Positions 45,439 to 54,185 are shown, counted from the stretch's first letter. The stretch: 64,000 nucleotides of DNA from Vibrio navarrensis (GCF_015767675.1 NZ_CP065218.1:868001-932000); one strand, 5' to 3'. Numbers and translations are program-made. Notes: generated from the sequence alone by a model not told the origin.

Positions 45439-45617
45439 ATGATGATGAGAAGTTATGTTGAACACGCCAACATGTCGGTGGTGGACCACAAAAAACCATC
45501 CACTTTTTGACCAGTGCTGACGTGCACTTACGCAATGACTACACAATAACGATAGGCAGGCCATCTCACGGCGCAGTTCAGCGAGCTGACTGCGCGTCAG
45601 GGGAAGGCTATAACTAA
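45439..45617 (+). pseudogene. Broken, truncated VOC/glyoxalase-like gene
   Basis: An AAGGAG site directly before an ATG opens a frame that reads MRSYVEHANMSVVDHKK after two Met codons, the typical start of a VOC-family protein, then shifts and stops after 23 codons. If the run of six A at 45490-45495 had seven, the frame would continue TIHFLTSADVHLRND and run to a stop at 45617 (59 residues), still far short of a ~120-residue VOC domain. So both a frameshift and an internal deletion or truncation are implied. A complete VOC gene follows 360 bases later. Confidence 0.5.
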
Positions 45618-45636
45618 TGACAAAAAGAGGCGAGCA

Positions 45637-45966
45637 ATGAAAACCTACAATGTGTTCTATTCGGTCAAGCAAGGCGTGAGTTGTAAGCAGGTGAGTAAAC
45701 TGACCGATGAATTTGTCGCCCAGTTACGCACTCATGAGTTGATTGAATCGGCAATGAGTCAGCGCATCGTCAACAAAGGTAACTTTCCGGAGATGGCGGA
45801 TTTTCATTTGGCGGTGAACTTTAAAGATCAAGCGCAGATGGATGCGTCGTTTCACACCATTCGGCTATCTTTAATGACAACTTATCCGCATGCCGACTTG
45901 ATGCGTTCAGTGGCGGATTTTAAAGTGACGTTTAGCGAGTCGCTGAGCGATTTACCCGTGGCTTAA
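45637..45966 (+). CDS. Small conserved protein of unknown function
   Basis: 109 residues, no signal or membrane segment, with a ferredoxin-like alpha-beta look: strands at MKTYNVFYSVKQG, FHLAVNFKDQAQMD and VADFKVTFSES, helices between. An AGAGGCGAGCA site precedes the ATG. It precedes a VOC-family gene by 12 bases and was probably also next to the broken VOC gene, so it may take part in the same reaction or its detoxification. I do not recognise the family with confidence. Confidence 0.65.
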   Translation: MKTYNVFYSVKQGVSCKQVSKLTDEFVAQLRTHELIESAMSQRIVNKGNFPEMADFHLAVNFKDQAQMDASFHTIRLSLMTTYPHADLMRSVADFKVTFSESLSDLPVA

Positions 45967-45978
45967 AATGAGGATGTT

Positions 45979-46398
45979 ATGCAAAAGCAAAACCCAATTG
46001 AACTGCAAGCGATCGATCACCTTGTGCTGCGCGTGAGCGATCTGCCGCGCATGCTGCACTTTTACTGTGAGGTGTTGGGCTGCCAAGTAGAACGTGAATT
46101 AGCGGAGTTTGGCTTAACGCAACTTCGCGCTGGCAGTGCCTTGATTGATCTGGTGACCATTGAGGGCAAACTTGGTCAACAAGGTGGCCGTGCGCCGGGC
46201 AAAGAAGGGCGCAATATGGAGCATTTTTGTTTGCAAATTACTCCGGCGGATGAAGAGCAACTGCTGGAGTACTTTGCTTCACATCAAGTGACCGTGGACG
46301 AGTTTGTTGAACGTTATGGCGCACAAGGCTTTGGCCGCTCTGTGTATATTCGCGATCCAGAAGGCAATACGGTGGAGCTTAAACCGCAGGTGCGCTAA
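45979..46398 (+). CDS. VOC-family (glyoxalase-like) protein
   Basis: 139 residues forming the paired beta-alpha-beta-beta-beta fold: IDHLVLRVSDLPRMLHFYCEVLG at the start, MEHFCLQI in the middle and YIRDPEGNTVELKPQ at the end. The His in IDHLVLRV, His in MEHFCLQ and Glu in VELKPQ are the usual metal ligands and are present. Members include glyoxalase I, dioxygenases and antibiotic-binding proteins; the substrate is unknown. It forms a two-gene operon with the 109-residue protein upstream (12 bases apart). Confidence 0.88.
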   Translation: MQKQNPIELQAIDHLVLRVSDLPRMLHFYCEVLGCQVERELAEFGLTQLRAGSALIDLVTIEGKLGQQGGRAPGKEGRNMEHFCLQITPADEEQLLEYFASHQVTVDEFVERYGAQGFGRSVYIRDPEGNTVELKPQVR

Positions 46399-46524
46399 AG
46401 CACCGAAACAAAAAGAGCAGCGTGTGGGCTGCTCTCTGTTTCGCAAAGACGGCACTTTAGTCGGCTTGGCTTGGTGCTCGCCACCATAAAGGGAAGCACT
46501 GGCGCGGCTAAGCCATTACGCTTC

Positions 46525-46566
46525 CGTTCAAACTCATCGTGCTACCGCTCAAACTCATCACGCTAC
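46525..46566. repeat. Tandem 21-base direct repeat
   Basis: Two copies of CGYTCAAACTCATCRYGCTAC (46525-46545 and 46546-46566) differ at three positions. They lie in the 193-base spacer between two convergent genes, which otherwise shows nothing I can name. Confidence 0.7.
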
Positions 46567-46591
46567 CGCTAAAAGCAACGTCTAATTAACG

Positions 46592-47509
46592 TTACCCGAT
46601 TTTCTGGCAGATCGCCTCGGCCAGTTGGTGGCTGGCGATATTGCGCTCAATGACCGCATCCGGCACTCGGCCTTGTTCAATCACGCCAATCCAATCTTCG
46701 ATCATGCTAGCAAAGCCTTTGCTGGCAAGCATCGGCGTCCAGTCGGCGAGGTGAAGTGTGCTTTGTTGCCCTTGTTGCCACAGGGTACCTTGGACAAAAG
46801 AGTCAAATTCCACGGCGCGGTTTTGATAGCTCGCGCTGACTCGCTCGCAAGTGATGCCAAACTGGCGGTTCATTGAGGCGTGCAGCAGCGTTTCGCCACT
46901 TTGCCACTGCACATCGACTCTGGCGAGCTTGCCATCGGCCATTTGATGGGTGAGGTAGACATCGCGCAAATCCGCTTTGGCATTGAGGTTAACGCTATCG
47001 AGTGGGTGAATGAAATCGTCAAAAAGGAAAGTGCGAACATCGCCAGGTAAATTGAGACGATGCTTTTCCCAGCGTAGAGAGCGCAGCTCTGCGCTCTCGC
47101 CATGCGCTAGTTCTGGAATATGCTGGTTAAACAGTGGGATATGGCGGCGATTGAATCCGACATACAAAGGCTGTTGCTGACGAATGGCTAACTCGTAGAG
47201 CGCTTCGACCTCTTTGGCATTATCAGCCAAGGGTTTATCCACAAATGTGGCGATGCCGTGCTGAAGGAAAAACGCGGCAATTTCGTAGTGAATCTGCGTG
47301 TCCGCGTGGATCATCACCGCATCCACCTTCATCTCCAGCAGTTGGCGATAATCCTGACACACTTCAGTCACGCGATACTGCTGTGCTAACTGCGCTAAAG
47401 TTTGCGCGTTGCGGGTGCAAAACACCAGTTCAATCCCAGCTCTTTGGCAAATCACAGGTAGGTAAGCTTTCTGCGCGATGTCGCCCAGCCCAATGATGGC
47501 TATTTTCAT
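46592..47509 (-). CDS. Gfo/Idh/MocA-family oxidoreductase
   Basis: 305 residues, with the Rossmann motif AIIGLGDIAQKAYLPVI at residues 3-19 and the dehydrogenase motif FVDKPLADNAKEVEALY with the conserved Lys near residue 94. The C-terminal domain (about 120-300) is short for the family but has the FLFDDFIHPLDSVN segment with a likely catalytic His. It resembles the virulence-factor MviM-like group. It is a lone gene; an A+T-rich spacer of 175 bases separates it from the ABC operon upstream. Confidence 0.85.
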   Translation of the reverse strand: MKIAIIGLGDIAQKAYLPVICQRAGIELVFCTRNAQTLAQLAQQYRVTEVCQDYRQLLEMKVDAVMIHADTQIHYEIAAFFLQHGIATFVDKPLADNAKEVEALYELAIRQQQPLYVGFNRRHIPLFNQHIPELAHGESAELRSLRWEKHRLNLPGDVRTFLFDDFIHPLDSVNLNAKADLRDVYLTHQMADGKLARVDVQWQSGETLLHASMNRQFGITCERVSASYQNRAVEFDSFVQGTLWQQGQQSTLHLADWTPMLASKGFASMIEDWIGVIEQGRVPDAVIERNIASHQLAEAICQKIG

Positions 47510-47652
47510 ATTTTCCCCAGCGCTATTCAGCGATTGATGCTTCTATCGGTAAGATGAGCAACGTAATGAATGGGTTGGCATTCGGTCAACAATTCTCTAC
47601 CAAGCTTGTGCAGCGAATCGCTTTGTTTAGCCTGTTGCTCATTTTGTATAGT

Positions 47653-47678
47653 AAAAACCAGCCCCAAAGCGGGGCTGG
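47653..47678 (-). terminator. Rho-independent terminator of the ABC operon
   Basis: On the minus strand, CCAGCCCC pairs with GGGGCTGG around a 5-base loop and is followed by TTTTTA, directly after the ABC permease gene. Confidence 0.9.
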
Positions 47679-47684
47679 ATAGGT

Positions 47685-48782
47685 TCAGTCGAGGGATTTT
47701 TTAAACCTGAAAGACGCGAGAATCAGGCCAAATAGGGTGAAACCAATCATCCAGATGGTGTCGCGCCATAGGTCGAATAAATCCGCGCCGCGCAGCACAA
47801 TGCCGCGGATCATTCGCATAAAGTGGGTAGCGGGCAGCACTTCAGCAATCCATTGCGCCGCGACGGGCATCCCCTCGTAGGGGAACATGAAGCCTGAGAG
47901 CAAAATCGAGGGCAGCAGGATAAACACCGTCATCTGCATGGCTTGTAATTGGGTAGTGGCGATGGTGGAGATCACCAAACCGAGCGTCAAACTGGCGGAA
48001 ATAAACAGCAGTGTCCCGAGCAAGATCTGGCTGACCGCGCCATTAATGGGCACGCCGAAAATAAAGTGACCCAAACCCAAAATGATGAACACCTGAATCA
48101 GGCCGACAAAAATATACGGCACAATTTTCGCCACCATCAGCTCAAATGAGCGCACGGGCGTGGTGATGAGCAGCTCCAAATTGCCTCGTTCGCGCTCACG
48201 CACAATCGCCGCGCTGGTGAACAAAATCATCGTCATGGTGAGGATCACCCCAAGCAAACCCGGCACGATATTGACCGCAGAGCGGCGACTCGGGTTGTAA
48301 TAAAGCGCCACTTCAAAGGTTTTCTGCACTTTGGGCCTGAGCTCAAAATCAAAGTCGGTCAACGGCATATTTTGCAAACCAAGGATCGCCGAGCTGATCA
48401 TGGTATCGGAGCCATCGACAATCCACTGCCCGAGCTCGCGCCCCTGCGCCATACGTTGTGTCAGATCAGGCGGCAAGATCAGCGCCGCGCGCACAATACC
48501 GTCTTGAATCGCCTGCTCAGCTTGCTCTGCGGTGGCGTAGTGCTGGGTAACGTTCACCACTTGTGTCACCCTGACTGATTGGGTCAAGAGGCGTCCTGCG
48601 GTACTTTCGCTTTGATCGACCACTGCCACGGGAATATCGCGAATATCGGTGTTGATCGCATAACCAAAGAGCAGCAACTGGATAAGCGGGATCATCACCA
48701 CCATGCCAAAGGTGATGCGATCACGAGATAACTGACGAAGCTCTTTAACCACAATCGCTTTCATGCGAAACAGCGCGTTCAT
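47685..48782 (-). CDS. ABC-2 type transporter permease (YbhS/YhhJ-like)
   Basis: 365 residues from the ATG at 48782, which overlaps the ATPase gene's stop codon by 4 bases and has a strong GGGGAGGG site; the open frame upstream has no start signal. One N-terminal helix (about 20-42), a ~140-residue periplasmic domain (IPVAVVDQSESTAGRLL, then DGIVRAALILPPDL) and five C-terminal helices with the ABC-2 motif RERERGNLELLITTPV make this a typical efflux permease of the YbhFSR kind. It works with the ATPase and the HlyD-type lipoprotein encoded upstream, exporting drugs or lipids; substrate unknown. Confidence 0.9.
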   Translation of the reverse strand: MNALFRMKAIVVKELRQLSRDRITFGMVVMIPLIQLLLFGYAINTDIRDIPVAVVDQSESTAGRLLTQSVRVTQVVNVTQHYATAEQAEQAIQDGIVRAALILPPDLTQRMAQGRELGQWIVDGSDTMISSAILGLQNMPLTDFDFELRPKVQKTFEVALYYNPSRRSAVNIVPGLLGVILTMTMILFTSAAIVRERERGNLELLITTPVRSFELMVAKIVPYIFVGLIQVFIILGLGHFIFGVPINGAVSQILLGTLLFISASLTLGLVISTIATTQLQAMQMTVFILLPSILLSGFMFPYEGMPVAAQWIAEVLPATHFMRMIRGIVLRGADLFDLWRDTIWMIGFTLFGLILASFRFKKSLD

Positions 48783-49720
48783 TGGCGACCCTCCCCAGTG
48801 ACAGAAACAAACACATCTTCCAAACTGGGTCGGGCCAGATTCATTTCCGCTTGTTGCAGATGAGGAAATTGGCTTTTCAACCACGCGATTGGATCGGGCA
48901 CGCTTTGGTCAATCAGCACCCGCAAACGAATACCGAGCTGAGCGGCGGAGCGCACTTGCGGCAGTGGCAACAGGGCTTCTTTTAGGGCGCGCAACTGGTT
49001 TGCTTTTACTTCAACAATCTTGACCCCCATTTGCGCCATCAGCTCTTCAGGCGCGCCATCGGCGCGGATCAGGCCCGCTTCCATAATCGCTAAACGGTGG
49101 CAGCGTTCGGCTTCGTCCATGTAGTGAGTGGTCACCAAAATGGTGGTGCCTTGATCGGAAAGATCGAACAACTGCTCCCAAAAATCGCGGCGATTTTCTG
49201 GGTCAACCGCCGAAGTCGGTTCATCTAAAAACAACAGCTCAGGATTGTGCATGGTGGCCGCTGCCAAAGAAAGACGCTGTTTTTGTCCGCCGCTCATGCC
49301 AGAAACCCGCTGTTTGCGGCGCTGATCCAGCCCATAGGTGGCGAGCTGCTCGTCCACGCGCTGCTTGAGCGCTTTACGATCCATACCGAAGATCTGCCCG
49401 ATAAATTGCAGGTTCTCTTGCACGGTTAAGTCGTCGTACAGGGAGAACTTCTGCGTCATGTAGCCAATTTTAAGTCGCAGTTGTTCCGATTGACGCGGTA
49501 TCTGCAATCCGAGCACATCCACCTTACCTTCGGTTGGGCTCAGTAGCCCGGTCAGTACGCGGATGGTGGTCGATTTACCACAGCCGTTTGGCCCGAGAAA
49601 ACCGTAAATGCTGCCCTTGGGAACGTTAAGCGTGATGCTATCTATGGCGGTAAACTCGCCAAATTTCTTCACTACATTTTCGGCTTGAATCGCGTAATCG
49701 CCGCAGTTGATTTGATTCAT
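48779..49720 (-). CDS. ABC transporter ATP-binding protein
   Basis: 313 residues. Walker A GPNGCGKST (about residues 43-51), the Q-loop YMTQKFSLYDDLTV, signature VSGMSGGQKQR, Walker B LLFLDEPTSAVDPENR and the switch VTTHYMDEAERC are complete. The C-terminal extension of about 80 residues is the regulatory tail found in YbhF/CcmA-like exporters. It binds the permease downstream (4-base overlap) and lies 2 bases after the HlyD-type gene, so the three form a tight operon transcribed from 50670. Confidence 0.93.
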   Translation of the reverse strand: MNQINCGDYAIQAENVVKKFGEFTAIDSITLNVPKGSIYGFLGPNGCGKSTTIRVLTGLLSPTEGKVDVLGLQIPRQSEQLRLKIGYMTQKFSLYDDLTVQENLQFIGQIFGMDRKALKQRVDEQLATYGLDQRRKQRVSGMSGGQKQRLSLAAATMHNPELLFLDEPTSAVDPENRRDFWEQLFDLSDQGTTILVTTHYMDEAERCHRLAIMEAGLIRADGAPEELMAQMGVKIVEVKANQLRALKEALLPLPQVRSAAQLGIRLRVLIDQSVPDPIAWLKSQFPHLQQAEMNLARPSLEDVFVSVTGEGRQ

Positions 49721-49722
49721 GC

Positions 49723-50670
49723 TCAGTCTCCCAAATCGATCTGCGCGGGCACGCCGGAAGGGAGCGATTGGGCAGCTGCGTCGAGATCCACCTCGGCGAG
49801 ATACATCAAACGTGAACGCTCCTCTTCTGTCAGAGCAAAATAGGGGGTGAATGACGGCTCGTCAGAGACCCAACGCACGTTGCCACTGAGCGGGTTGTCC
49901 ACACCATCGACGTGCACCGTGACCTGCTTACCGGGCACAAAATCGACGCGATATTTAGCGGGTACGTAGACGCGCGCATAAGGAATGCGGTTGGCCTGAA
50001 TCACCGCGACCATGCCATTGACAGGAACGCGCTCACCCAAGTTATACGGAAGATTATCGAGAATGCCGTCACGGGTAGCGACGATGGTCAACTCGGCCAA
50101 TTTTTGCTCTTGCAGCGCGACATCGGCATCGGCAACCGCCAGTTGCGCTTTGGCTTGCTCAATGTCTTCCGGACGTGCACCCGAAGTCAATTTACTGAAC
50201 TCTTCGTTGGCCGAGTCAAGTTCGGCTCTGGCGGAATCACGCGCGGCGAGAGCGGTGTCTTTCTCGGATTGACTGATGAGTTTTTTCGCCACCAGCTCGG
50301 ATTTGCGCTTGTAGGTTTTCTGCGCTTCGATCAACTGCGCTTCGGCTCGTGCCACCCGCGCTTGCGCCGCAGCGATGTCTTCAGGGCGCTCGCCGTTGGT
50401 CAGCTTGAGTAAAGAAGCCTGCGCTTTGGCTTTTTCGGCCAGCGCACGCGCTAACATGGCTTGCTGATTTTTACTGTCCAAACGAACCAGAACATCGCCT
50501 TGCGCTACTGCGCTGCCCTCTTTAACGGGCAACTCTCGAATGATTTCATTGGCGGTAGCGGTAAAGGTCACCCTATCGCGCTCAAGCGTGCCGAGTGCTT
50601 GGGGTTTGGAATCGCTGGTGCAAGCGGTAAGGGCGGTTAAAACCAGTGTTGCAAATAGCAGATGTCTCAT
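49723..50670 (-). CDS. HlyD-family periplasmic adaptor lipoprotein
   Basis: 315 residues with a lipoprotein signal (VLTALTAC, Cys near residue 18). After it come a biotinyl-lipoyl half (about 30-75: IIRELPVKEGSAVAQGDVLVRLD), a long coiled-coil hairpin rich in Ala, Glu and Lys with two GERPEDIAAAQA-like repeats (about 76-185), the second lipoyl half and a beta-barrel part. This is the adaptor of an ABC-type efflux system (YbhG/YhiI-like). It links the inner-membrane pump with an outer-membrane factor. First gene of the operon. Confidence 0.92.
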   Translation of the reverse strand: MRHLLFATLVLTALTACTSDSKPQALGTLERDRVTFTATANEIIRELPVKEGSAVAQGDVLVRLDSKNQQAMLARALAEKAKAQASLLKLTNGERPEDIAAAQARVARAEAQLIEAQKTYKRKSELVAKKLISQSEKDTALAARDSARAELDSANEEFSKLTSGARPEDIEQAKAQLAVADADVALQEQKLAELTIVATRDGILDNLPYNLGERVPVNGMVAVIQANRIPYARVYVPAKYRVDFVPGKQVTVHVDGVDNPLSGNVRWVSDEPSFTPYFALTEEERSRLMYLAEVDLDAAAQSLPSGVPAQIDLGD

Positions 50671-51066
50671 TGTTTTGTCCTGGTTAATTCAGCAGTGATG
50701 ATTTAAGCACAGTGTAGCCTCGCCGAGTGAAAGAGCGAAAGTGGCATAATTCTGCAAATATTACGCAAGTGATGAATTTGCGTGACTAACACCTTGAGTA
50801 TAGTAACTTACTGATTAAGCGTTATTTGTTGCATGTGGTACGGGATCAAGATCGCGCGAAATACTCTGTGTGGAGGCGAGTATGGTGAGCAACTGCTTTC
50901 CCGATCGCGGGTATTTGTTAAGAGGAAGTTGCATGAAAAGTGGCACAATTAGAGGCGTGTTTTGATTGAATTTAGACTCACCTCAAATTAATTCTGCCCT
51001 TTAAAACGGATTGCTTTGCTATATTGCGTGGCAGGTATGGATTGCAGAGAAAATGAAGGAATAACA
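50671..51066. other. Intergenic region between the ABC operon and the lipoprotein gene
   Basis: 396 bases with both divergent promoters. It contains an inverted repeat at 50763-50783 (separate entry) and an ATG at 50933 with a good AGAGGAAG site that opens only 10 codons, which I do not call as a gene. The last 60 bases, A+T-rich, hold the lipoprotein promoter. Confidence 0.5.
50763..50783. promoter_or_regulatory. Inverted repeat ACGCAA-N9-TTGCGT
   Basis: The arms extend to 7 of 8 matches (TTACGCAA against TTGCGTGA). It lies about 93 bases upstream of the adaptor gene's start, in the divergent spacer. Possible operator of a regulator outside the window. Confidence 0.35.
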
Positions 51067-51870
51067 ATGAGTAAACGCACATGCGTTTTGACGACCGCAA
51101 TGTTGCTGGTGGGTTGTGGTGGCGGTGGTGGAAGCGCGACGCCAAGCGAGCAAGGTTCCGCGAATAACAGCAACTGCGGCAATATGCCAGAGATGGCGTG
51201 TACCTATCCCTTAGAAAAATTAACCACCAAAGTGACTTTTTCGCATAGTTCATCCTCTCTAGAGGACGTCTATACGCTGTATATCCGAATGGAGGGGAAT
51301 AACGGACAGACCTCAACGCCGATTCAAATTCTCAATGATCACAAGTTTGAATTGACTATCGGAGGTGTCTCTTTTCCGCTCAAAGCAGGTAACGGTGGGG
51401 AGGTGCTAACCGCTCATAACTTGCCGATAAACGGGCAGATTTATGAGCTGTACTGGTATAAAGGCGACGATTTGATCGAAAGAAACGCCGTGCAATCGCT
51501 GGCTGAGCCAGTCAAAGTCAATTTGTACACAGATGCTTCTGATAATGCGCAAATTGAGGTCAGCAATTGGCAGCCGGACAATTATCAATACCGTGTTGAT
51601 CTGTTTAATTTGTCTTGCGACAACCTGCTTGGGGAAAAACAAACCTATGTTCCCAAAGGGACGGGCTATTTTACACTCGAAGAGCCGGTTGCTTTTATCT
51701 CCTTTTCCGACAAGTATGGCGTAAGCTATCAGCAGTTGGTCGAAGGTAACCAGAGTTGTGAGTTTATGGTTAATGTCGATGCTGAAAAGAAGCTGACGCC
51801 AACCGATGCAGTGAATAAGTTGAGCTTTAGTAGCTACTCCCACACAACTGAAAGCAAAAAACTGTTTTAA
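51067..51870 (+). CDS. Lipoprotein of unknown function
   Basis: 267 residues from the ATG at 51067 (AAGGAA site upstream; the extra upstream frame is not coding). The signal ends in the lipobox LLVGC with the acylated Cys at residue 17, followed by a run of five Gly and a Ser/Asn-rich linker. The mature part (about 45-267) is beta-rich, with IQILNDHKFELTIGGVSFPL and YELYWYKGDDLIERN-like strands and four further Cys, two in the C-terminal half (LSCDNLL and NQSCEFM). I do not recognise the fold; immunoglobulin-like beta-sandwich is a guess. It stands alone. Confidence 0.7.
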   Translation: MSKRTCVLTTAMLLVGCGGGGGSATPSEQGSANNSNCGNMPEMACTYPLEKLTTKVTFSHSSSSLEDVYTLYIRMEGNNGQTSTPIQILNDHKFELTIGGVSFPLKAGNGGEVLTAHNLPINGQIYELYWYKGDDLIERNAVQSLAEPVKVNLYTDASDNAQIEVSNWQPDNYQYRVDLFNLSCDNLLGEKQTYVPKGTGYFTLEEPVAFISFSDKYGVSYQQLVEGNQSCEFMVNVDAEKKLTPTDAVNKLSFSSYSHTTESKKLF

Positions 51871-51952
51871 GCGTATTGGCCTAGAGCCGTTGACACAACA
51901 TTTCGCTCATTAACGTCCAGTGTATTCCACTGGACGTTAATGTTTATAGGGC

Positions 51953-52816
51953 TTAATCCCCCAGCGGCTGCCTCTCTTCACCGCCTCGGTGGGAATCTAA
52001 CGCCACTTTCAAGCGACGCAGTTTATCTCGTGAGCGGCGTTTGTTTTTCACCGCCAGCGCCATGGCGAGTACATCGATCAAAGCCAGCATTGCGTAGCGG
52101 GATGCGGAGGGTTTGTAAATAAAATCGGTCTCATGGTGCTGGATGGGCAGCAGCAAATCTGCTTTCTGTGCCAAAGGGGTGCGCGGCGGACAAATCACGA
52201 TGACTTTTAGCCCATACTCGCGCGCCAGTTGCGCACTTTCCAGCAGATCCGGTGTGTAGCCAGACGCCGAAAGCATCAGCATCACATCGCTGCGCTCCGC
52301 GGTTGCCGCAACCATGCGCGTTAGCAAACCATCGTGATAGGTCACCACGGCAAAACCGAGGCGAAATAACCGATGTTGTAGCTCTTGCGCGGCGATGGTT
52401 GAGCCGCCGCCCATGCCGACACTGATGATCTGCCGTGCGCTATTGAGCCACTCTACCGCTTGGTCGATCGCTTGTTCGTTTATTAAGCGACGGTTTTGTT
52501 CCAACGTCTGTTTGATCGATTGGTAAACCATCTGATAACTGCTCGGCTCGGGTGATTCGAGAATAAATCGCTGGCCGATGGTTAACGATTGGGCCAGTTT
52601 GATTTTCATCTCACGCACATTCTTGCAGCCAATCGCCTTGGCAAAACGGGTCACGCTCGCCTCACTCACCTGCGCGCTTTGGGCAATGTCGCTAATGCTG
52701 GCATTGGCGGCGGCGCTGACCTCATCCATCACCCATTGGGCGACTTTTTTCTCCGCGTCACGCAGAGTGCTGAAACGCTCGTTGATTTGCGAAAGGATGT
52801 CGACATCTAAGTTCAC
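51953..52816 (-). CDS. MurR/RpiR-family transcriptional regulator
   Basis: 287 residues: N-terminal RpiR helix-turn-helix (about 1-77; SISDIAQSAQVSEASVTRFAKAIG) and a sugar-isomerase (SIS) ligand domain (about 120-260; SARQIISVGMGGGSTIAAQEL, LMLSASGYTPDLLESAQLARE and LLLPIQHHETDFIYKPSASR). Such regulators sense sugar phosphates or amino sugars. It is encoded 34 bases after the PLP deaminase gene on the same strand and faces the deacylase operon across the divergent promoter, so it most likely controls this whole cluster through the inverted repeats at 54150-54200. Confidence 0.92.
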   Translation of the reverse strand: MNLDVDILSQINERFSTLRDAEKKVAQWVMDEVSAAANASISDIAQSAQVSEASVTRFAKAIGCKNVREMKIKLAQSLTIGQRFILESPEPSSYQMVYQSIKQTLEQNRRLINEQAIDQAVEWLNSARQIISVGMGGGSTIAAQELQHRLFRLGFAVVTYHDGLLTRMVAATAERSDVMLMLSASGYTPDLLESAQLAREYGLKVIVICPPRTPLAQKADLLLPIQHHETDFIYKPSASRYAMLALIDVLAMALAVKNKRRSRDKLRRLKVALDSHRGGEERQPLGD

Positions 52817-52850
52817 AAGAAGATCCTGTACTGCTTACTGTGGGAGGAAA

Positions 52851-54116
52851 CTAGAAACGGGTTTCTAACCACTGGGTTACTTGATATTGCTCATCTCGCA
52901 GGGCCAGAGCGCGCCATTTATCGAACGTCAGGCATGGGTGTGAGGTGGAAAACACCAAAATGTCCCCCACATCCAGCGAGCAGTCAGCGGGAATTTCGAC
53001 AAAGGTGTGCTGGTCCATAATCGCTACCGCTTGGCTGTGCTGTGGCAGCGCGAGCGGCTCACCATCGCGAAATGCCAGTTGTAAAGTCGGCAGCCCTGCG
53101 TCGAAAGCCACGTCACGTTTGCCCATACCGACCAGAAGGCGAGTGGGCTCAGGGCGAGAAATCACGTGCGCCCAGATTTCCAGCGCGGAGATGAGATCGC
53201 CGCCTAACTCACACGCCGCGCCCTGATGCGGTTTGGCGCGCGCCATCACTTGTTGCTGCGCCATTTGGTAAATTCCGGTGTCATGGGTAACGTAGCAGCC
53301 GGGGCGGATCATCGTCTCAATGCCGTCGAGCTCGGCGAAGGTTTTTGCTACCACGTCATACCACGCCGAGCCTGCGCCTGTGAGCAGGGGTTTAGCTGGC
53401 AATAGCCCGGCGGTTTGCAACTGGCGCGTCAGCTCACAGGCAGTGTGGAGAAATGTGCGGATCTCGCTTTCGGCATTGTCGCCGTGGATCACCCCTTCAT
53501 AGACTTCAATGCCCGCCAGTTTCAGGTTCGGTTGCCTAGCAATGTGCGTCGCCAAGGCGTGCACTTGTTGCAGCGTGCGGCACCCGCAGCGACCGCCCGC
53601 CACGCCGTATTCGATCAAGACGTTGAGCGTCAGTTGCTGCGCTGCGAAAAACTCCGCCAACGCATCGACGTTGCGTGTTGAATCCACGCAGCAGTAAAAC
53701 TCAATCGGTTGTTCACTAAGCAGCTTGGCGATGATCGCCATATTGCCTTTGCCCACCAATTGATTCGCCATTATGACCCGTTTGGCACCCGCCATAACCG
53801 CCACTTGCGCTTGAGCAGGGCTGGCCACGGTGATGCCCCAAGCGCCATGCTGCAGTTGCTGGCGAAACAGTTCTGGTGTCATCGAGGTTTTACCATGGGG
53901 AGCGAGTTTGACCTGATGACGATCGGCAAAGTCTTGCATCCAACGCAAGTTGTTTTCCAGCGCGCTGTGGTTTAACACGGCGGCTGGCAGGCTGATCTCG
54001 TCATGAGCAAGAGAAGGGAGATGAGCATGAAGCGCTTGCCCTTTTTCACCTTCGGCAGGGAAATTGTCTGCGTGCTTCTGATAGTTTTTATCAGGTAAGT
54101 CCTTTATTTTGCTCAT
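52851..54116 (-). CDS. PLP-dependent deaminase (DSD1/D-glucosaminate dehydratase-like)
   Basis: 421 residues of the fold-type III D-threonine aldolase / D-serine dehydratase-like family. The PLP Lys lies in KLAPHGKTSMTPELF (about residue 75); further landmarks are VLIEYGVAGGRCGCRT, the LTGAGSAWYDVV segment and the C-terminal zinc-type SHPCLTFDKW motif with two ligand residues (His and Cys). Relatives include D-threonine aldolase, metal-dependent D-serine dehydratase and D-glucosaminate dehydratase. Given the neighbours (deacylase, RidA, KDG-type kinase, hexosaminidase), conversion of D-glucosaminate to 2-keto-3-deoxygluconate plus ammonia is the best inference; a D-amino acid deaminase role is the alternative. 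Confidence 0.85.
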   Translation of the reverse strand: MSKIKDLPDKNYQKHADNFPAEGEKGQALHAHLPSLAHDEISLPAAVLNHSALENNLRWMQDFADRHQVKLAPHGKTSMTPELFRQQLQHGAWGITVASPAQAQVAVMAGAKRVIMANQLVGKGNMAIIAKLLSEQPIEFYCCVDSTRNVDALAEFFAAQQLTLNVLIEYGVAGGRCGCRTLQQVHALATHIARQPNLKLAGIEVYEGVIHGDNAESEIRTFLHTACELTRQLQTAGLLPAKPLLTGAGSAWYDVVAKTFAELDGIETMIRPGCYVTHDTGIYQMAQQQVMARAKPHQGAACELGGDLISALEIWAHVISRPEPTRLLVGMGKRDVAFDAGLPTLQLAFRDGEPLALPQHSQAVAIMDQHTFVEIPADCSLDVGDILVFSTSHPCLTFDKWRALALRDEQYQVTQWLETRF

Positions 54117-54149
54117 AATCTTCCGCTCCTAACATGATTTAATTAATTG

Positions 54150-54168
54150 AAAAATAATACTTATTTTT
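54150..54168. promoter_or_regulatory. Inverted repeat AAAAATAA-TAC-TTATTTTT
   Basis: A perfect 8-base-arm inverted repeat (9 of 10 with flanking bases) in the divergent promoter between the deaminase and deacylase genes. A+T-rich palindromes of this size are typical RpiR-type operators. A second, TGATAG-AAA-CTATCA, follows at 54186. Confidence 0.5.
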
Positions 54169-54185
54169 GATAATGCTAAGCGTCG

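Noticed and set aside
50933..50965. Ten-codon ORF with a good AGAGGAAG site
   Set aside because: Too short to support as a gene and with no downstream coupling.
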